In this document: in pieces, positions 43,031-51,244 of the stretch
Layout of the letters: every line of letters begins with the position of its first letter
Numbering within the stretch: the first letter of the stretch is position 1
NCBI GenBank assembly: GCA_018383195.1
Contig: JAGZOP010000009.1
Location: 1 to 64,000, forward strand
Length of the DNA: 64,000 nt
Origin: Clostridiaceae bacterium
GTDB taxonomy: Bacteria; Bacillota; Clostridia; Oscillospirales; Butyricicoccaceae
Direction of reading: 5' to 3'
Position numbers and translations under genes: made by a program
Notes under the pieces: model-generated
Databases searched by the model: none
Seen by the model: only the letters and a program-made list of their open reading frames with translations
Told to the model about the DNA's origin: nothing

Positions 43031-44494
43031 ATGATAATTTTACCGGTTTTACTGCCCTTTGCAGCATTTTTATTGCTCTTTGCGGTGCGCCCGATTGGAG
43101 AGCATAGGGGAATGCGCGGCGCGGTCGTTTTGCTCACGCTGCTTGGCACAGCGGCACTCACAATCCGGCAGGCAGTCTGTGGGGCAGAGCCGCTGCTCCT
43201 ATGGGAGCTTGCACCTAAAATGCCCATCTACTTTCAGGTAGACGGCATCTCCAAGCTGTTTTCCGTGCTGACCGTATGCATCTGGTTGGGGGCGGGTGTG
43301 TTTGCACTGCGGTATATGGAGCACGAGGGCGGGGAACGTCGCTTTTTCAGCGTGTACCTGCTTGTGCTCGCGGTGCTCATGGCGCTCGACCACGCGGGCA
43401 ACTTGGTTACGTTCTATGTATTCTATGAACTGGTCACCCTGACCTCGTTTTTGCTCGTCATCCATTCTAAGACGCATGAAGCCATTATGGCAGGGCTGAA
43501 ATATTTGTTTTACTCGGTTGCAGGTGCGTTTCTGGCGCTGTTCGGCGTATTTTTCCTGTTCTATACCTGTGACAATTTGAATTTTACACCGGGCGGTGTG
43601 CTGCCGGATAATTTGCTGCCGGGGGAGCAGCGGTGGCTGCTGTTTGCAGCCGCGCTTCTGATGCTGGGCTTTTCGGCAAAGGCGGGCATGTTCCCGCTGC
43701 ACGGCTGGCTGCCTGCGGCGCATCCAGTTGCGCCGACGCCGGCTTCGGCGGTGCTGTCGGGAATTATCACTAAGGCGGGCGTGCTGGGATTGGTACGTGT
43801 ACTGTATGATATTGTGGGACCGGAATTTGTGCGCGGCACATGGGTGCAGGGCGGATATCTGACGCTGACTCTGGTCACGGTGCTGATGGGTTCTATGATG
43901 GCGTACTATGAGCCTGTTTTGAAAAAACGTCTGGCGTATTCGACGGTCAGTCAGGTGTCCTATGTGCTGTTTGGCATTGGGCTGCTGCATCCGGTTGGAC
44001 TGGCAGGTGCACTCAGCCATGTCGTCTTTCATGCGGTGATCAAGTGCGGATTGTTCCTTGCGGCAGGCGCATTTATTTACCAGACCGGACGCATGCGGGT
44101 TGCAGACCTGCGCGGCGTGGGCAAAAACATGCCGGTTACACTCGGAAGCTTTGCGCTGTGTGCGCTTGCACTCGTCGGCATCCCGCCTGCGAGCGGCTTT
44201 TTGAGCAAGTGGCTGCTTGCCACCGGCGCACTGGATGCCGGAGTAGGGATTTTCGGCTGGCTGGGATCGGTTATCCTGCTTGTCAGCGCGCTTTTGACCG
44301 CCGGATACCTGTTTCCGGTGGTCAGTCGTGGGTTCTTCCCGGGCGAGGGATATGAAAGCGGTTTGACCTGCCGGGAGGCGCCCGTACCGATGGCACTGAC
44401 CGTTGCAGTACTGGCAGGGCTTGCGGTATTGCTCGGCATTTTCCATACGCCGGTCAATCGCTGCCTTGCCGGCATCATTGACACACTGTTTTGA
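43031..44494 (+). CDS. proton-conducting antiporter-like subunit 2 (MrpD/NuoM type)
   Basis: 487 residues, about fourteen hydrophobic segments. FYELVTLTSFLLVIHSKTHEA marks helix 5. FSAKAGMFPLHGWLPAAHPVAPTPAS (read in parts, about 223-248) is the classical Lys-containing motif, and AYSTVSQVSYVLFGIGLLHP plus VVFHAVIKCGLFLAAG the distal channel. More similar to NuoM/MrpD than subunit 1. ATG 43031 follows AAGGGGGAG. Separated by 15 nt from subunit 3. Confidence 0.9.
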   Translation: MIILPVLLPFAAFLLLFAVRPIGEHRGMRGAVVLLTLLGTAALTIRQAVCGAEPLLLWELAPKMPIYFQVDGISKLFSVLTVCIWLGAGVFALRYMEHEGGERRFFSVYLLVLAVLMALDHAGNLVTFYVFYELVTLTSFLLVIHSKTHEAIMAGLKYLFYSVAGAFLALFGVFFLFYTCDNLNFTPGGVLPDNLLPGEQRWLLFAAALLMLGFSAKAGMFPLHGWLPAAHPVAPTPASAVLSGIITKAGVLGLVRVLYDIVGPEFVRGTWVQGGYLTLTLVTVLMGSMMAYYEPVLKKRLAYSTVSQVSYVLFGIGLLHPVGLAGALSHVVFHAVIKCGLFLAAGAFIYQTGRMRVADLRGVGKNMPVTLGSFALCALALVGIPPASGFLSKWLLATGALDAGVGIFGWLGSVILLVSALLTAGYLFPVVSRGFFPGEGYESGLTCREAPVPMALTVAVLAGLAVLLGIFHTPVNRCLAGIIDTLF

Positions 44495-44509
44495 GGGGAG
44501 GGGAGCGCT

Positions 44510-45976
44510 GTGCATCAATCATTTCTCATTGTTCCCGTCCTGACGGCAATGGTCGGCGGGGCGCTGCTGTTTTCGCCGGTATTCCGCGAAAGGCGTGTGC
44601 TGCGCGAGGTTTATACGATGGCGGTCACGCTTTTGACGAGCGGGCTGCTCTGGGCGCTCATCCTGAACCGCCCGGACGAGGGACTGCTGCTCCTGCACTT
44701 TACGGGCGATTTGAATCTCACCCTGCGGTTGGACGGGATGGGCTCTGTTTTTGCGGGACTGATTGCCACCCTTTGGCCGCTTGCGTCGCTGTATGCGTTC
44801 GAGTATATGCGGCGCGCCGACCGGCAGAACGGGTTTCTGGCGTTTTACACGATGACCTTCGGCGTGACCGCAGGCATCGCGCTCGCGGGCAATATGCTGA
44901 CGCTGTATATGTTCTATGAACTGCTGACGCTCGTGACCGTGCCGCTCGTCATGCATGAGATGTCGCGCGAATCCGCGCGTGCAGGACGTAAATACCTGTA
45001 TTATTCGCTTGGCGGCGCGGCGTTTGCATTCATCGGCATGGTGTTTCTGATCGTCTACGGCATGACGCTCGATTTCCGACCGGGCGGTGTGCTGCTTGCC
45101 GGGCACACGGGCGACCGCCAGATGATGCTTCTCATTTATGTGATGACGTTTTTCGGGTTTGCAGTCAAGGCAGCGATTTTCCCGTTCCATGGGTGGCTGC
45201 CTGCGGTTTCGGTTGCGCCCACACCGGTCACGGCGCTGCTGCATGCGGTTGCGGTGGTCAAGTCAGGTGCGTTCGCCGTGCTGCGGCTGACCTATTTTTC
45301 GTTCGGGGCATCGTACCTGTTCGGCACTTGGGCACAAAAAGTCGTGATGGCAGGCGCGATGATAACCATTGCGTATGCTTCTACGCGAGCGCTGAAAGAA
45401 ACGCATTTCAAACGGCGTCTGGCGTATTCGACGGTCAGCAACCTGTCGTATGTGCTGTTTGCTGCGACGCTGATGACCCCTTTCGGACTGGCGGCGGCTC
45501 TGTGCCACACGCTGTGCCATGCGGTCATTAAAATTGGTGCTTTTTGCTGCGCGGGCGCGGTTATGCATCAATCCGGACGGGAATATATCTATCAGCTCGA
45601 TGGGATTGGACACAAGATGCCCTTTGTGTTTACCTGCTTCACCGTTTCAGCCATTGCACTGCCGGGAATTCCACCGCTTGCGGGTTTCCTCAGCAAGTGG
45701 AATATTGCGTATGCTGCGATTGAGTCTTATCAGCAGCTTGCGCGGTTTGGCGTGCTGGTGCTGCTTTATTCGGCACTGATGACGGCGATTTATATGCTGA
45801 CCATTGTGGTGCGTGCATGGTCGCCGTGCAGGGAGGACGCGCTCCAGAGCGTGCACGACCCGAACTGGTATATGAAACTGCCGCTTGCGTTGTTTGCGGC
45901 AGGAGTCATTGTACTCGGGCTGTGCGGCGGACCGGTCGTGCAGCTTTTGCAGCAAATCGCCTATGGACACTGGTAA
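44510..45976 (+). CDS. proton-conducting antiporter-like subunit 3 (MrpD/NuoM type)
   Basis: 488 residues. FYELLTLVTVPLVMHEMSRES marks helix 5; FAVKAAIFPFHGWLPAVSVAPTPVTALLHAVAVVKSG (read in parts, about 220-256) is the central motif with several Lys and His. YSTVSNLSYVLFAATLMTP and TLCHAVIKIGAFCCAGAV form the distal half. GTG start at 44510 behind GAGGGGAGG. Paralogue of subunits 1, 2 and 4, suggesting repeated duplication within the operon. Confidence 0.9.
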   Translation: MHQSFLIVPVLTAMVGGALLFSPVFRERRVLREVYTMAVTLLTSGLLWALILNRPDEGLLLLHFTGDLNLTLRLDGMGSVFAGLIATLWPLASLYAFEYMRRADRQNGFLAFYTMTFGVTAGIALAGNMLTLYMFYELLTLVTVPLVMHEMSRESARAGRKYLYYSLGGAAFAFIGMVFLIVYGMTLDFRPGGVLLAGHTGDRQMMLLIYVMTFFGFAVKAAIFPFHGWLPAVSVAPTPVTALLHAVAVVKSGAFAVLRLTYFSFGASYLFGTWAQKVVMAGAMITIAYASTRALKETHFKRRLAYSTVSNLSYVLFAATLMTPFGLAAALCHTLCHAVIKIGAFCCAGAVMHQSGREYIYQLDGIGHKMPFVFTCFTVSAIALPGIPPLAGFLSKWNIAYAAIESYQQLARFGVLVLLYSALMTAIYMLTIVVRAWSPCREDALQSVHDPNWYMKLPLALFAAGVIVLGLCGGPVVQLLQQIAYGHW

Positions 45977-45989
45977 GGAGGGAACGGCA

Positions 45990-47993
45990 ATGCTGATATT
46001 ACTGATTTTATGGCCGTTCGCTGCAGGTCTTTGCGCGGCTGCATTGGGAGAAAAACATGCGCGTCTGCGGGATACTTTTGTGCGTTTGGCATCACTCGCA
46101 GAATTTGCGGGCGCATTGCTGCTTGGAATGGCGGCGCAGCGGGGAGAACCCGCTGCATGGTCTGCGGCAGTTTGTGGGATGGGACTTCACCTTACGGCAG
46201 ATGGGTTTCGATGCCTGTGGACGGCTGTGACTGCATTTGCATGGTTGTGCTCGTGCATGATGGCGCCTGCATACCTGGCGCACAGCGGGCATCGGAGCCG
46301 CTATCACCTGTTTACGTTTGTGACGCTTGGCGGTGTGATGGGCGTATTCTTGGCGGCGGATTTGTTTACGCTCTTTGTGTTCTTTGAAATCATGTCGCTG
46401 GCAAGCTGGGTTTGGGTTGCCCATGAGGACGATAAAAAAGCCGGTTACGCAGCGGATACCTATCTTGCGGTGGCAGTCATTGGCGGTCTTGTAATGCTCA
46501 TGGGGCTGTTTTTGCTGAACCACATCGCAGGAACCCTTGTCATTGCAGAACTGAGAGCGGCGTGTGCGCCGCATGTCGGTGAGCCGGAACTGTATGTCGC
46601 GGGTGCACTGCTACTCGTGGGTTTCGGTGCCAAAGCGGGGATGTTTCCTCTGCATTTTTGGCTGCCGATGGCACATCCGGTCGCGCCTGCACCCGCATCG
46701 GCGCTGCTGTCAGGCGTGCTGACCAAATGCGGCGTATTTGGAATTCTGATTCTTGCGGCGGGCATATTCCCTGCGGATTTGCGATGGGGAGAAGCGGTGC
46801 TCGGACTGGGAACCATCACCATGGTGCTCGGTGCACTGCTGGCACTGTTTGCAGTCGATCTCAAGCGTACACTGGCGTGTTCGTCGGTTTCTCAGATTGG
46901 GTTCATTCTGGTCGGCTGCGCGCTGCTCAGCCTGCTAGGGGAGGAGCACGGACTGACAGCGGCGGGAACGCAGCTGCATATGTTGAACCATTCGCTGATT
47001 AAGACAACCCTGTTCCTTGCGGCGGGTGCATTTGCCATGAACCGGCATACACTTGATCTGAATGAACTGCGCGGTGCGGGACGGAAGAGCCCGCTCGTGC
47101 TCAAACTCAGCTTTCTCATCGGGGGACTGAGTGTGGCGGGGATTCCGCTGACCAGCGGGTATGTGAGCAAGACACTGCTGCACGAGGGAATTATCGAATA
47201 TATCGCGCATGCCGAGCAGCTGGAGGGTGTGACGCTTTTGCCGCTGCATATTGTGGAGTGGCTGTTCCTGCTGTCGGGCGGCATGACGCTCGCCTATATG
47301 ACCAAGCTGTTTTATCTGCTGTTTGTCGCAAAACCGCGGATGGAGAGTGCACCGCTCAAAATCGGTGTGCTGCCGCAGATTGCGATTGGTCTGCCGGCGC
47401 TTCTGCTGCTTGTGCTCGGACTGACACCGCATCAGACCATGGACCCGATTGGGAAGATGCTGATGTCCGGTCTGCATGCACCCGGGCATATAGTACAGTA
47501 TTTGTCTCCTGAAAACCTCAAAGGCGCTGTAATTTCGATTGCGATTGGCGCTGTGCTGTATACATTCATCATCTGGAAGTGTTTGATGCCCGAAGGAACG
47601 CTCAAAAATGCATGGCCTGCGTGGATGGACCTTGAGGCGCGGGTGTACCGCCCGGTGATGCTCGGACTGTTGCCCAGTGTGTTCGGCTGCGTGTGCCGTT
47701 TCCTTGATTTTTTGACCGACGGCGTGATTGCGCTGCTGCGGATGACCGTTTTGCGCAGCGTGGGTGCATCGCATCAGCCGATGACGCGATACTGGATTGC
47801 CGATCACCTTGGACCGCTGCTCGACCGCATTGCGCGGCGCAGAGGGCATGCGCATCGGTCGTTTGTGTTTTCGATTGCAGAATGGCAGGAGGAGACTGCC
47901 ATTACCAGCCGCTTGATTGGTGCAAGCCTGTCATTTGGTTTGCTGATGTTTTGCATTGGACTCACTGCAACGCTGATCTATCTGTTGGTGTAA
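45990..47993 (+). CDS. proton-conducting antiporter-like subunit 4, long form (NuoL/HyfB/MrpA N-terminal type)
   Basis: 667 residues: a core of about fourteen helices (to about 480) and a C-terminal extension of about 180 residues with two or more further hydrophobic segments, reminiscent of NuoL/HyfB or MrpA N-terminal subunits. FFEIMSLASWVWVAHEDDKKAG contains the helix-5 Glu; GFGAKAGMFPLHFWLPMAHPVAPAPAS (read in parts, about 209-235) the Lys motif; MLNHSLIKTTLFLAAGAF the distal channel. GGAGGG precedes ATG 45990. Last gene; a strong terminator follows. No hydrogenase or NADH-module gene is present. Confidence 0.88.
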   Translation: MLILLILWPFAAGLCAAALGEKHARLRDTFVRLASLAEFAGALLLGMAAQRGEPAAWSAAVCGMGLHLTADGFRCLWTAVTAFAWLCSCMMAPAYLAHSGHRSRYHLFTFVTLGGVMGVFLAADLFTLFVFFEIMSLASWVWVAHEDDKKAGYAADTYLAVAVIGGLVMLMGLFLLNHIAGTLVIAELRAACAPHVGEPELYVAGALLLVGFGAKAGMFPLHFWLPMAHPVAPAPASALLSGVLTKCGVFGILILAAGIFPADLRWGEAVLGLGTITMVLGALLALFAVDLKRTLACSSVSQIGFILVGCALLSLLGEEHGLTAAGTQLHMLNHSLIKTTLFLAAGAFAMNRHTLDLNELRGAGRKSPLVLKLSFLIGGLSVAGIPLTSGYVSKTLLHEGIIEYIAHAEQLEGVTLLPLHIVEWLFLLSGGMTLAYMTKLFYLLFVAKPRMESAPLKIGVLPQIAIGLPALLLLVLGLTPHQTMDPIGKMLMSGLHAPGHIVQYLSPENLKGAVISIAIGAVLYTFIIWKCLMPEGTLKNAWPAWMDLEARVYRPVMLGLLPSVFGCVCRFLDFLTDGVIALLRMTVLRSVGASHQPMTRYWIADHLGPLLDRIARRRGHAHRSFVFSIAEWQEETAITSRLIGASLSFGLLMFCIGLTATLIYLLV

Positions 47994-47995
47994 AG

Positions 47996-48030
47996 AAAAA
48001 TGCCGTTCGATGGGGAACGGCATTTTTTGT
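47996..48030 (+). terminator. terminator of the Mrp-type operon
   Basis: AAAAATGCCGTTC (47996-48008) / GAACGGCATTTTTT (48015-48028) hairpin just after the last stop codon. Confidence 0.93.
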
Positions 48031-48036
48031 ATGGCT

Positions 48037-48065
48037 TTGCGAAACGGGAAAAACTATGATACAAT
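48037..48065 (+). promoter_or_regulatory. promoter of the DUF4364 gene
   Basis: TTGCGA (48037-48042), 17-nt spacer, TACAAT (48060-48065). Confidence 0.65.
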
Positions 48066-48100
48066 AAGATCAAATCAATTTCGTCCGGGAGGGAATGCAT

Positions 48101-48637
48101 ATGGCGCGTCACGGATTTATCCGCACAAAAGAAGAAATTAAGTTTCTGGTGTTGTACGCCACTGGATTTCTGACATTTCCGGTGGATTTGGAGACGATTA
48201 TTGATCTGTGCACCTGGTGCGACGAGGGATTCGGTTATTTTGAACTGAAAGAAGCCTTTGATGAAATGCTGGAAACCGGACACATGGAAGAATCGGAGCC
48301 GGGAAAGTATGCCATCACAGACAAAGGCCGCGAAACCATGGAGCTGTTTGAGAAGAATTTGCCGTATACGGTGCGGGAGGCTGCACAGCAGTCTGCATTG
48401 CGTGTCGTGCAAAAGCTGCGGCGGGACGCTGCAATTACAACGCGGGTCGATCCTGTTTCGGAGCACGATCTGCTTGTGACCATGACCATGCAGGATGTAT
48501 TTTCTATTCAGATGAACGTAGTCAGCCGTGCACAGGCGGTGCTGCTTGAACGTAACTTCCACGAGAATGCCGAAAAAATTTATCAGGTGCTGCTTGGTGC
48601 AGTTACAGAAGATTATAAAAAAGAAGAACCCTTTTGA
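48101..48637 (+). CDS. DUF4364 family protein
   Basis: 178 residues, a clostridial family of unknown function. The N-terminal half looks like a winged-helix: KEEIKFLVLYATGFLTFPVD, then FGYFELKEAFDEMLETGHMEES and the beta-hairpin GKYAITDKGRETMELFE. This is reminiscent of PadR/MarR-type DNA-binding domains, but DNA binding is not established. ATG 48101 is seven nt from GGGAGGG; the earlier ATG 48095 is too close. It is a single gene between two terminators. Confidence 0.85.
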   Translation: MARHGFIRTKEEIKFLVLYATGFLTFPVDLETIIDLCTWCDEGFGYFELKEAFDEMLETGHMEESEPGKYAITDKGRETMELFEKNLPYTVREAAQQSALRVVQKLRRDAAITTRVDPVSEHDLLVTMTMQDVFSIQMNVVSRAQAVLLERNFHENAEKIYQVLLGAVTEDYKKEEPF

Positions 48638-48642
48638 ACTAG

Positions 48643-48678
48643 AAAACGTCCGGACATTCTGTGTCCGGACGTTTTTTT
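48643..48678 (+). terminator. bidirectional terminator between DUF4364 and MATE genes
   Basis: AAAACGTCCGGACA (48643-48656) / TGTCCGGACGTTTT (48662-48675) with T7 tail. Confidence 0.92.
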
Positions 48679-48694
48679 GTGCACGAAGCACAGA

Positions 48695-50026
48695 TCAAAT
48701 GCGGATATGCTTCCAACGGCCCATTTTGTAATAAACCACGCTGAGCAGCGTGCCAAAAATCCAGCCGAATGGGTATGCCCAGCAGATCGAATAGAATCCG
48801 AGCGATTTTGCAAAGAAATAGGAAAATAGTACGCGGAGCGCAAGATCGGCAAAGGTGGTTGCCATGAACTGTCCCATGACACCGCCGCCTCGCAGGACGC
48901 TGTCGCACGAGTTTTTGATGCCGATGAGCGCATAGAACGGCGCAACGATGCGCAGAAATTGGGTCCCCTGCTCAATCACCTCGGCTTGATAGGCGCCGTT
49001 TACAAATGCCCCAATCAGTTGACCGCCAAACAGGAAAAAGATCAGGTTGATGATGAGAATCAATCCTTCGGCAATCCAGATTGAGCATTTCAGCCCTTCT
49101 TGCGCGCGGTCAATGCGCCCTGCACCGATGTTTTGTGAAGCGAACGAGGTCAGCGCAGTGGGCAGCGTGTTGATGAGTGTACAGGCAAAGGTGCTGATTT
49201 TGAGCGCGGCTGCAAATGCCGCAACCGTAACTGCACCGAGCCCATTGATGATGCCCTGCACGAGAAAAATTCCGATTGAAACAAAAGATTGCTGACAGAT
49301 TGAGGGGACTGCGACCGAAGCCATGGACGGCAGCAGCCCACGGTCAAAATAGCGCACCGGCTCGTCGTTTTCCAACCGGCGTACCCGGCGCAGCAGAGTA
49401 ATGGTTGCCAGAATGGAGGAAACACCTTGCGCAAGAAAGGTTGCCCACGCGAGCGACATCACGCTGCACTTGATAAACAACACGAAAATCAGATCGAGCG
49501 CGACATTGAGTACGGAAGAAAAAATCAGGAAATACAGCGGGGTGCGGCTGTCGCCGAGGGCGTTGAATACCGCGTTTGCGGTGTTGTACAGGAAAACAAA
49601 CAGGACACCTGCAAGATAGACATATAGATAGAGCAGGGAGGAATGAAAGATCATGGTCGGCGTGCCGATGATACGCAGCAGAGGTTTCATGATGACAAAT
49701 CCCAGTCCGGTCAGCAGGAGTGCAAGTACGGTCAGCGAGATAAAAGCAGTATAAACCGCACTTTTGACACCGGCAATGTCTTTTTGTCCGTAGCGCAGCG
49801 AGACGACCACCGAACAGCCCACCGAAGCGCCGGTTGCAACCGCGAGAAACAGTACGGTGGCAGGATATGCTGCCCCAATCGCTGCGAGTGCATCAACGGA
49901 AATAAATTGTCCGGCAATGACCGAGTCTGCGATGTTGTACATCTGCTGGAAAATCATGCTGATGAGCATGGGCAGCGAGAAGTGGATAAGTATTTTAAAT
50001 GGATTCCCCACAGTTAAATCGTTCAT
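48695..50026 (-). CDS. MATE family efflux transporter
   Basis: 443 residues, twelve hydrophobic segments in two MatE repeats. The first repeat has IHFSLPMLISMIFQQMYNIADSVIAGQF (read in parts, about 12-39) and the second RGLLPSMASVAVPSICQQSFVSIG (about 236). These pumps export drugs or metabolites using Na+ or H+. I start at ATG 50026 (GGGGGAAA upstream); the frame to 50071 is not supported by similarity. Substrate unknown. It is a single gene convergent with DUF4364. Confidence 0.92.
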   Translation of the reverse strand: MNDLTVGNPFKILIHFSLPMLISMIFQQMYNIADSVIAGQFISVDALAAIGAAYPATVLFLAVATGASVGCSVVVSLRYGQKDIAGVKSAVYTAFISLTVLALLLTGLGFVIMKPLLRIIGTPTMIFHSSLLYLYVYLAGVLFVFLYNTANAVFNALGDSRTPLYFLIFSSVLNVALDLIFVLFIKCSVMSLAWATFLAQGVSSILATITLLRRVRRLENDEPVRYFDRGLLPSMASVAVPSICQQSFVSIGIFLVQGIINGLGAVTVAAFAAALKISTFACTLINTLPTALTSFASQNIGAGRIDRAQEGLKCSIWIAEGLILIINLIFFLFGGQLIGAFVNGAYQAEVIEQGTQFLRIVAPFYALIGIKNSCDSVLRGGGVMGQFMATTFADLALRVLFSYFFAKSLGFYSICWAYPFGWIFGTLLSVVYYKMGRWKHIRI

Positions 50027-50178
50027 AAATAATATTTCCCCCAAGGCATAAGAAAAGCGAAATCGGTACATGTACGACTCCGCGATAGCCTGTATCAGTA
50101 TAGTCCGATACGCACAAAATTTCCATGGTGTTTTTGTTCAAAAAAACGAAAGTCTGCAAGCGGTTTCTTGTACAGCAC
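50027..50178 (-). other. short intergenic region upstream of the MATE gene
   Basis: No gene. TATACT (minus strand, complement of about 50097-50102) is a possible -10 element for the MATE gene, but no good -35 is seen. Confidence 0.4.
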
Positions 50179-50210
50179 AAAAAAGCCATCCCTGGAAAAG
50201 GGATGGCTTA
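50179..50210 (-). terminator. cysK terminator
   Basis: AAGCCATCCC (50183-50192) / GGGATGGCTT (50200-50209) hairpin; on the minus strand it ends in TTTTTTGTGC. Confidence 0.92.
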
Positions 50211-50239
50211 AGCGTATGCAATCAAAAGAACAGGGAAAA

Positions 50240-51169
50240 TCAATCCTCAAACAGCGGGGTGGAGAAATACCGCTCTGCGGTGTCGGGCAGAATGGTCACA
50301 ACACGCTTGCCGGGGCCGAGCTTTTTGGCGAGTTGGATTGCCGCTGCGACGTTGGTTCCCGAGGAGATACCGCACATCAATCCTTCTTTGCGTGCCAAAT
50401 CCTTGGCGGTTTGAAGCGCTTCTTCGTCGGTAACAATGTAAATATCGTCATAAATGCTACGGTTCAGGATGGCAGGGATGACGCCGTCTCCAATGCCCAT
50501 CTGGATATGCGTGCCAATCGAGCCGCCGGACAGGATTGCTGCATGCTCAGGCTCGACTGCCCAGATGGTCATATGCGGGTTTTGTGCTTTGAGCACTTCG
50601 CCGATGCCGGTGATGGTGCCGCCTGTGCCGATGCCGGAGCAGAAGCCGTCGATGGGACCTTCGACCTGCGCCAGAATTTCGATGCCGGTATGATGGCGGT
50701 GCACCATCGGATTGGCGGGGTTTTCAAACTGCTGCGGGACGAAAACCTTAGGGTTTTCGGCTGCCATACGCAGCGCGGTATCGAGGCATTCCTGAATGCA
50801 CGCGCCAATGTCGCCGGCGTCGTGAATGACAATCACCTCTGCACCGTAGTGCCGTACCAGTTTGCGGCGTTCCTCAGAAACCGAGTCCGGCATGATAATG
50901 ATGGTATGATACCCTTTGACTGCACCGATCAGTGCAAGACCGATGCCCTGATTGCCGCTGGTCGGCTCCACGATGATGGAATCCGGCTGAAGCACGCCGC
51001 GCGCCTCGGCATCGCAGATCATGTTGTATGCCGTGCGGGTTTTGATCGAGCCGCCGACATTTAAGCCTTCAAACTTTACAAGGATTTCTGCTGCGTTTTC
51101 CGGCGCCATATGATTCAGCCGGACGATGGGGGTATGTCCCATTGCGTCAAGGATATTGTTATAAACCAT
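50240..51169 (-). CDS. cysK: cysteine synthase (O-acetylserine sulfhydrylase)
   Basis: 309 residues. PLP enzyme that makes cysteine from O-acetylserine and sulfide. The PLP lysine is in GGSIKTRTAYNMI (Lys about 43), the substrate-binding loop is PTSGNQGIGLALIG (about 68-81), and the phosphate-binding loop is GIGTGGTITGIGEV (about 176-189). The family usually has GSVKDR; here it is GSIKTR. Promoter TTGACG - 17 nt - TATAAT is seen on the minus strand. Neighbour of, but not co-transcribed obligatorily with, the BlaR1/BlaI genes upstream. Confidence 0.94.
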   Translation of the reverse strand: MVYNNILDAMGHTPIVRLNHMAPENAAEILVKFEGLNVGGSIKTRTAYNMICDAEARGVLQPDSIIVEPTSGNQGIGLALIGAVKGYHTIIIMPDSVSEERRKLVRHYGAEVIVIHDAGDIGACIQECLDTALRMAAENPKVFVPQQFENPANPMVHRHHTGIEILAQVEGPIDGFCSGIGTGGTITGIGEVLKAQNPHMTIWAVEPEHAAILSGGSIGTHIQMGIGDGVIPAILNRSIYDDIYIVTDEEALQTAKDLARKEGLMCGISSGTNVAAAIQLAKKLGPGKRVVTILPDTAERYFSTPLFED

Positions 51170-51213
51170 CTATATCGACTCCAATACAATCAATTCACAT
51201 AGGTAACTTATAC

Positions 51214-51242
51214 ATTATATGCGAAAAGAAGGAGTTCGTCAA
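51214..51242 (-). promoter_or_regulatory. cysK promoter
   Basis: On the minus strand: TTGACG (51242-51237), 17-nt spacer, TATAAT (51219-51214). It starts just after the BlaR1-like stop codon. Confidence 0.87.
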
Positions 51243-51244
51243 CC

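Noticed and set aside
43199..44518. 439-residue ORF antisense to an antiporter subunit (and similar frames at 5384-6442 and 46935-47855)
   Set aside because: Arg/Gln/His-rich shadow of hydrophobic membrane-protein genes, a known artefact.
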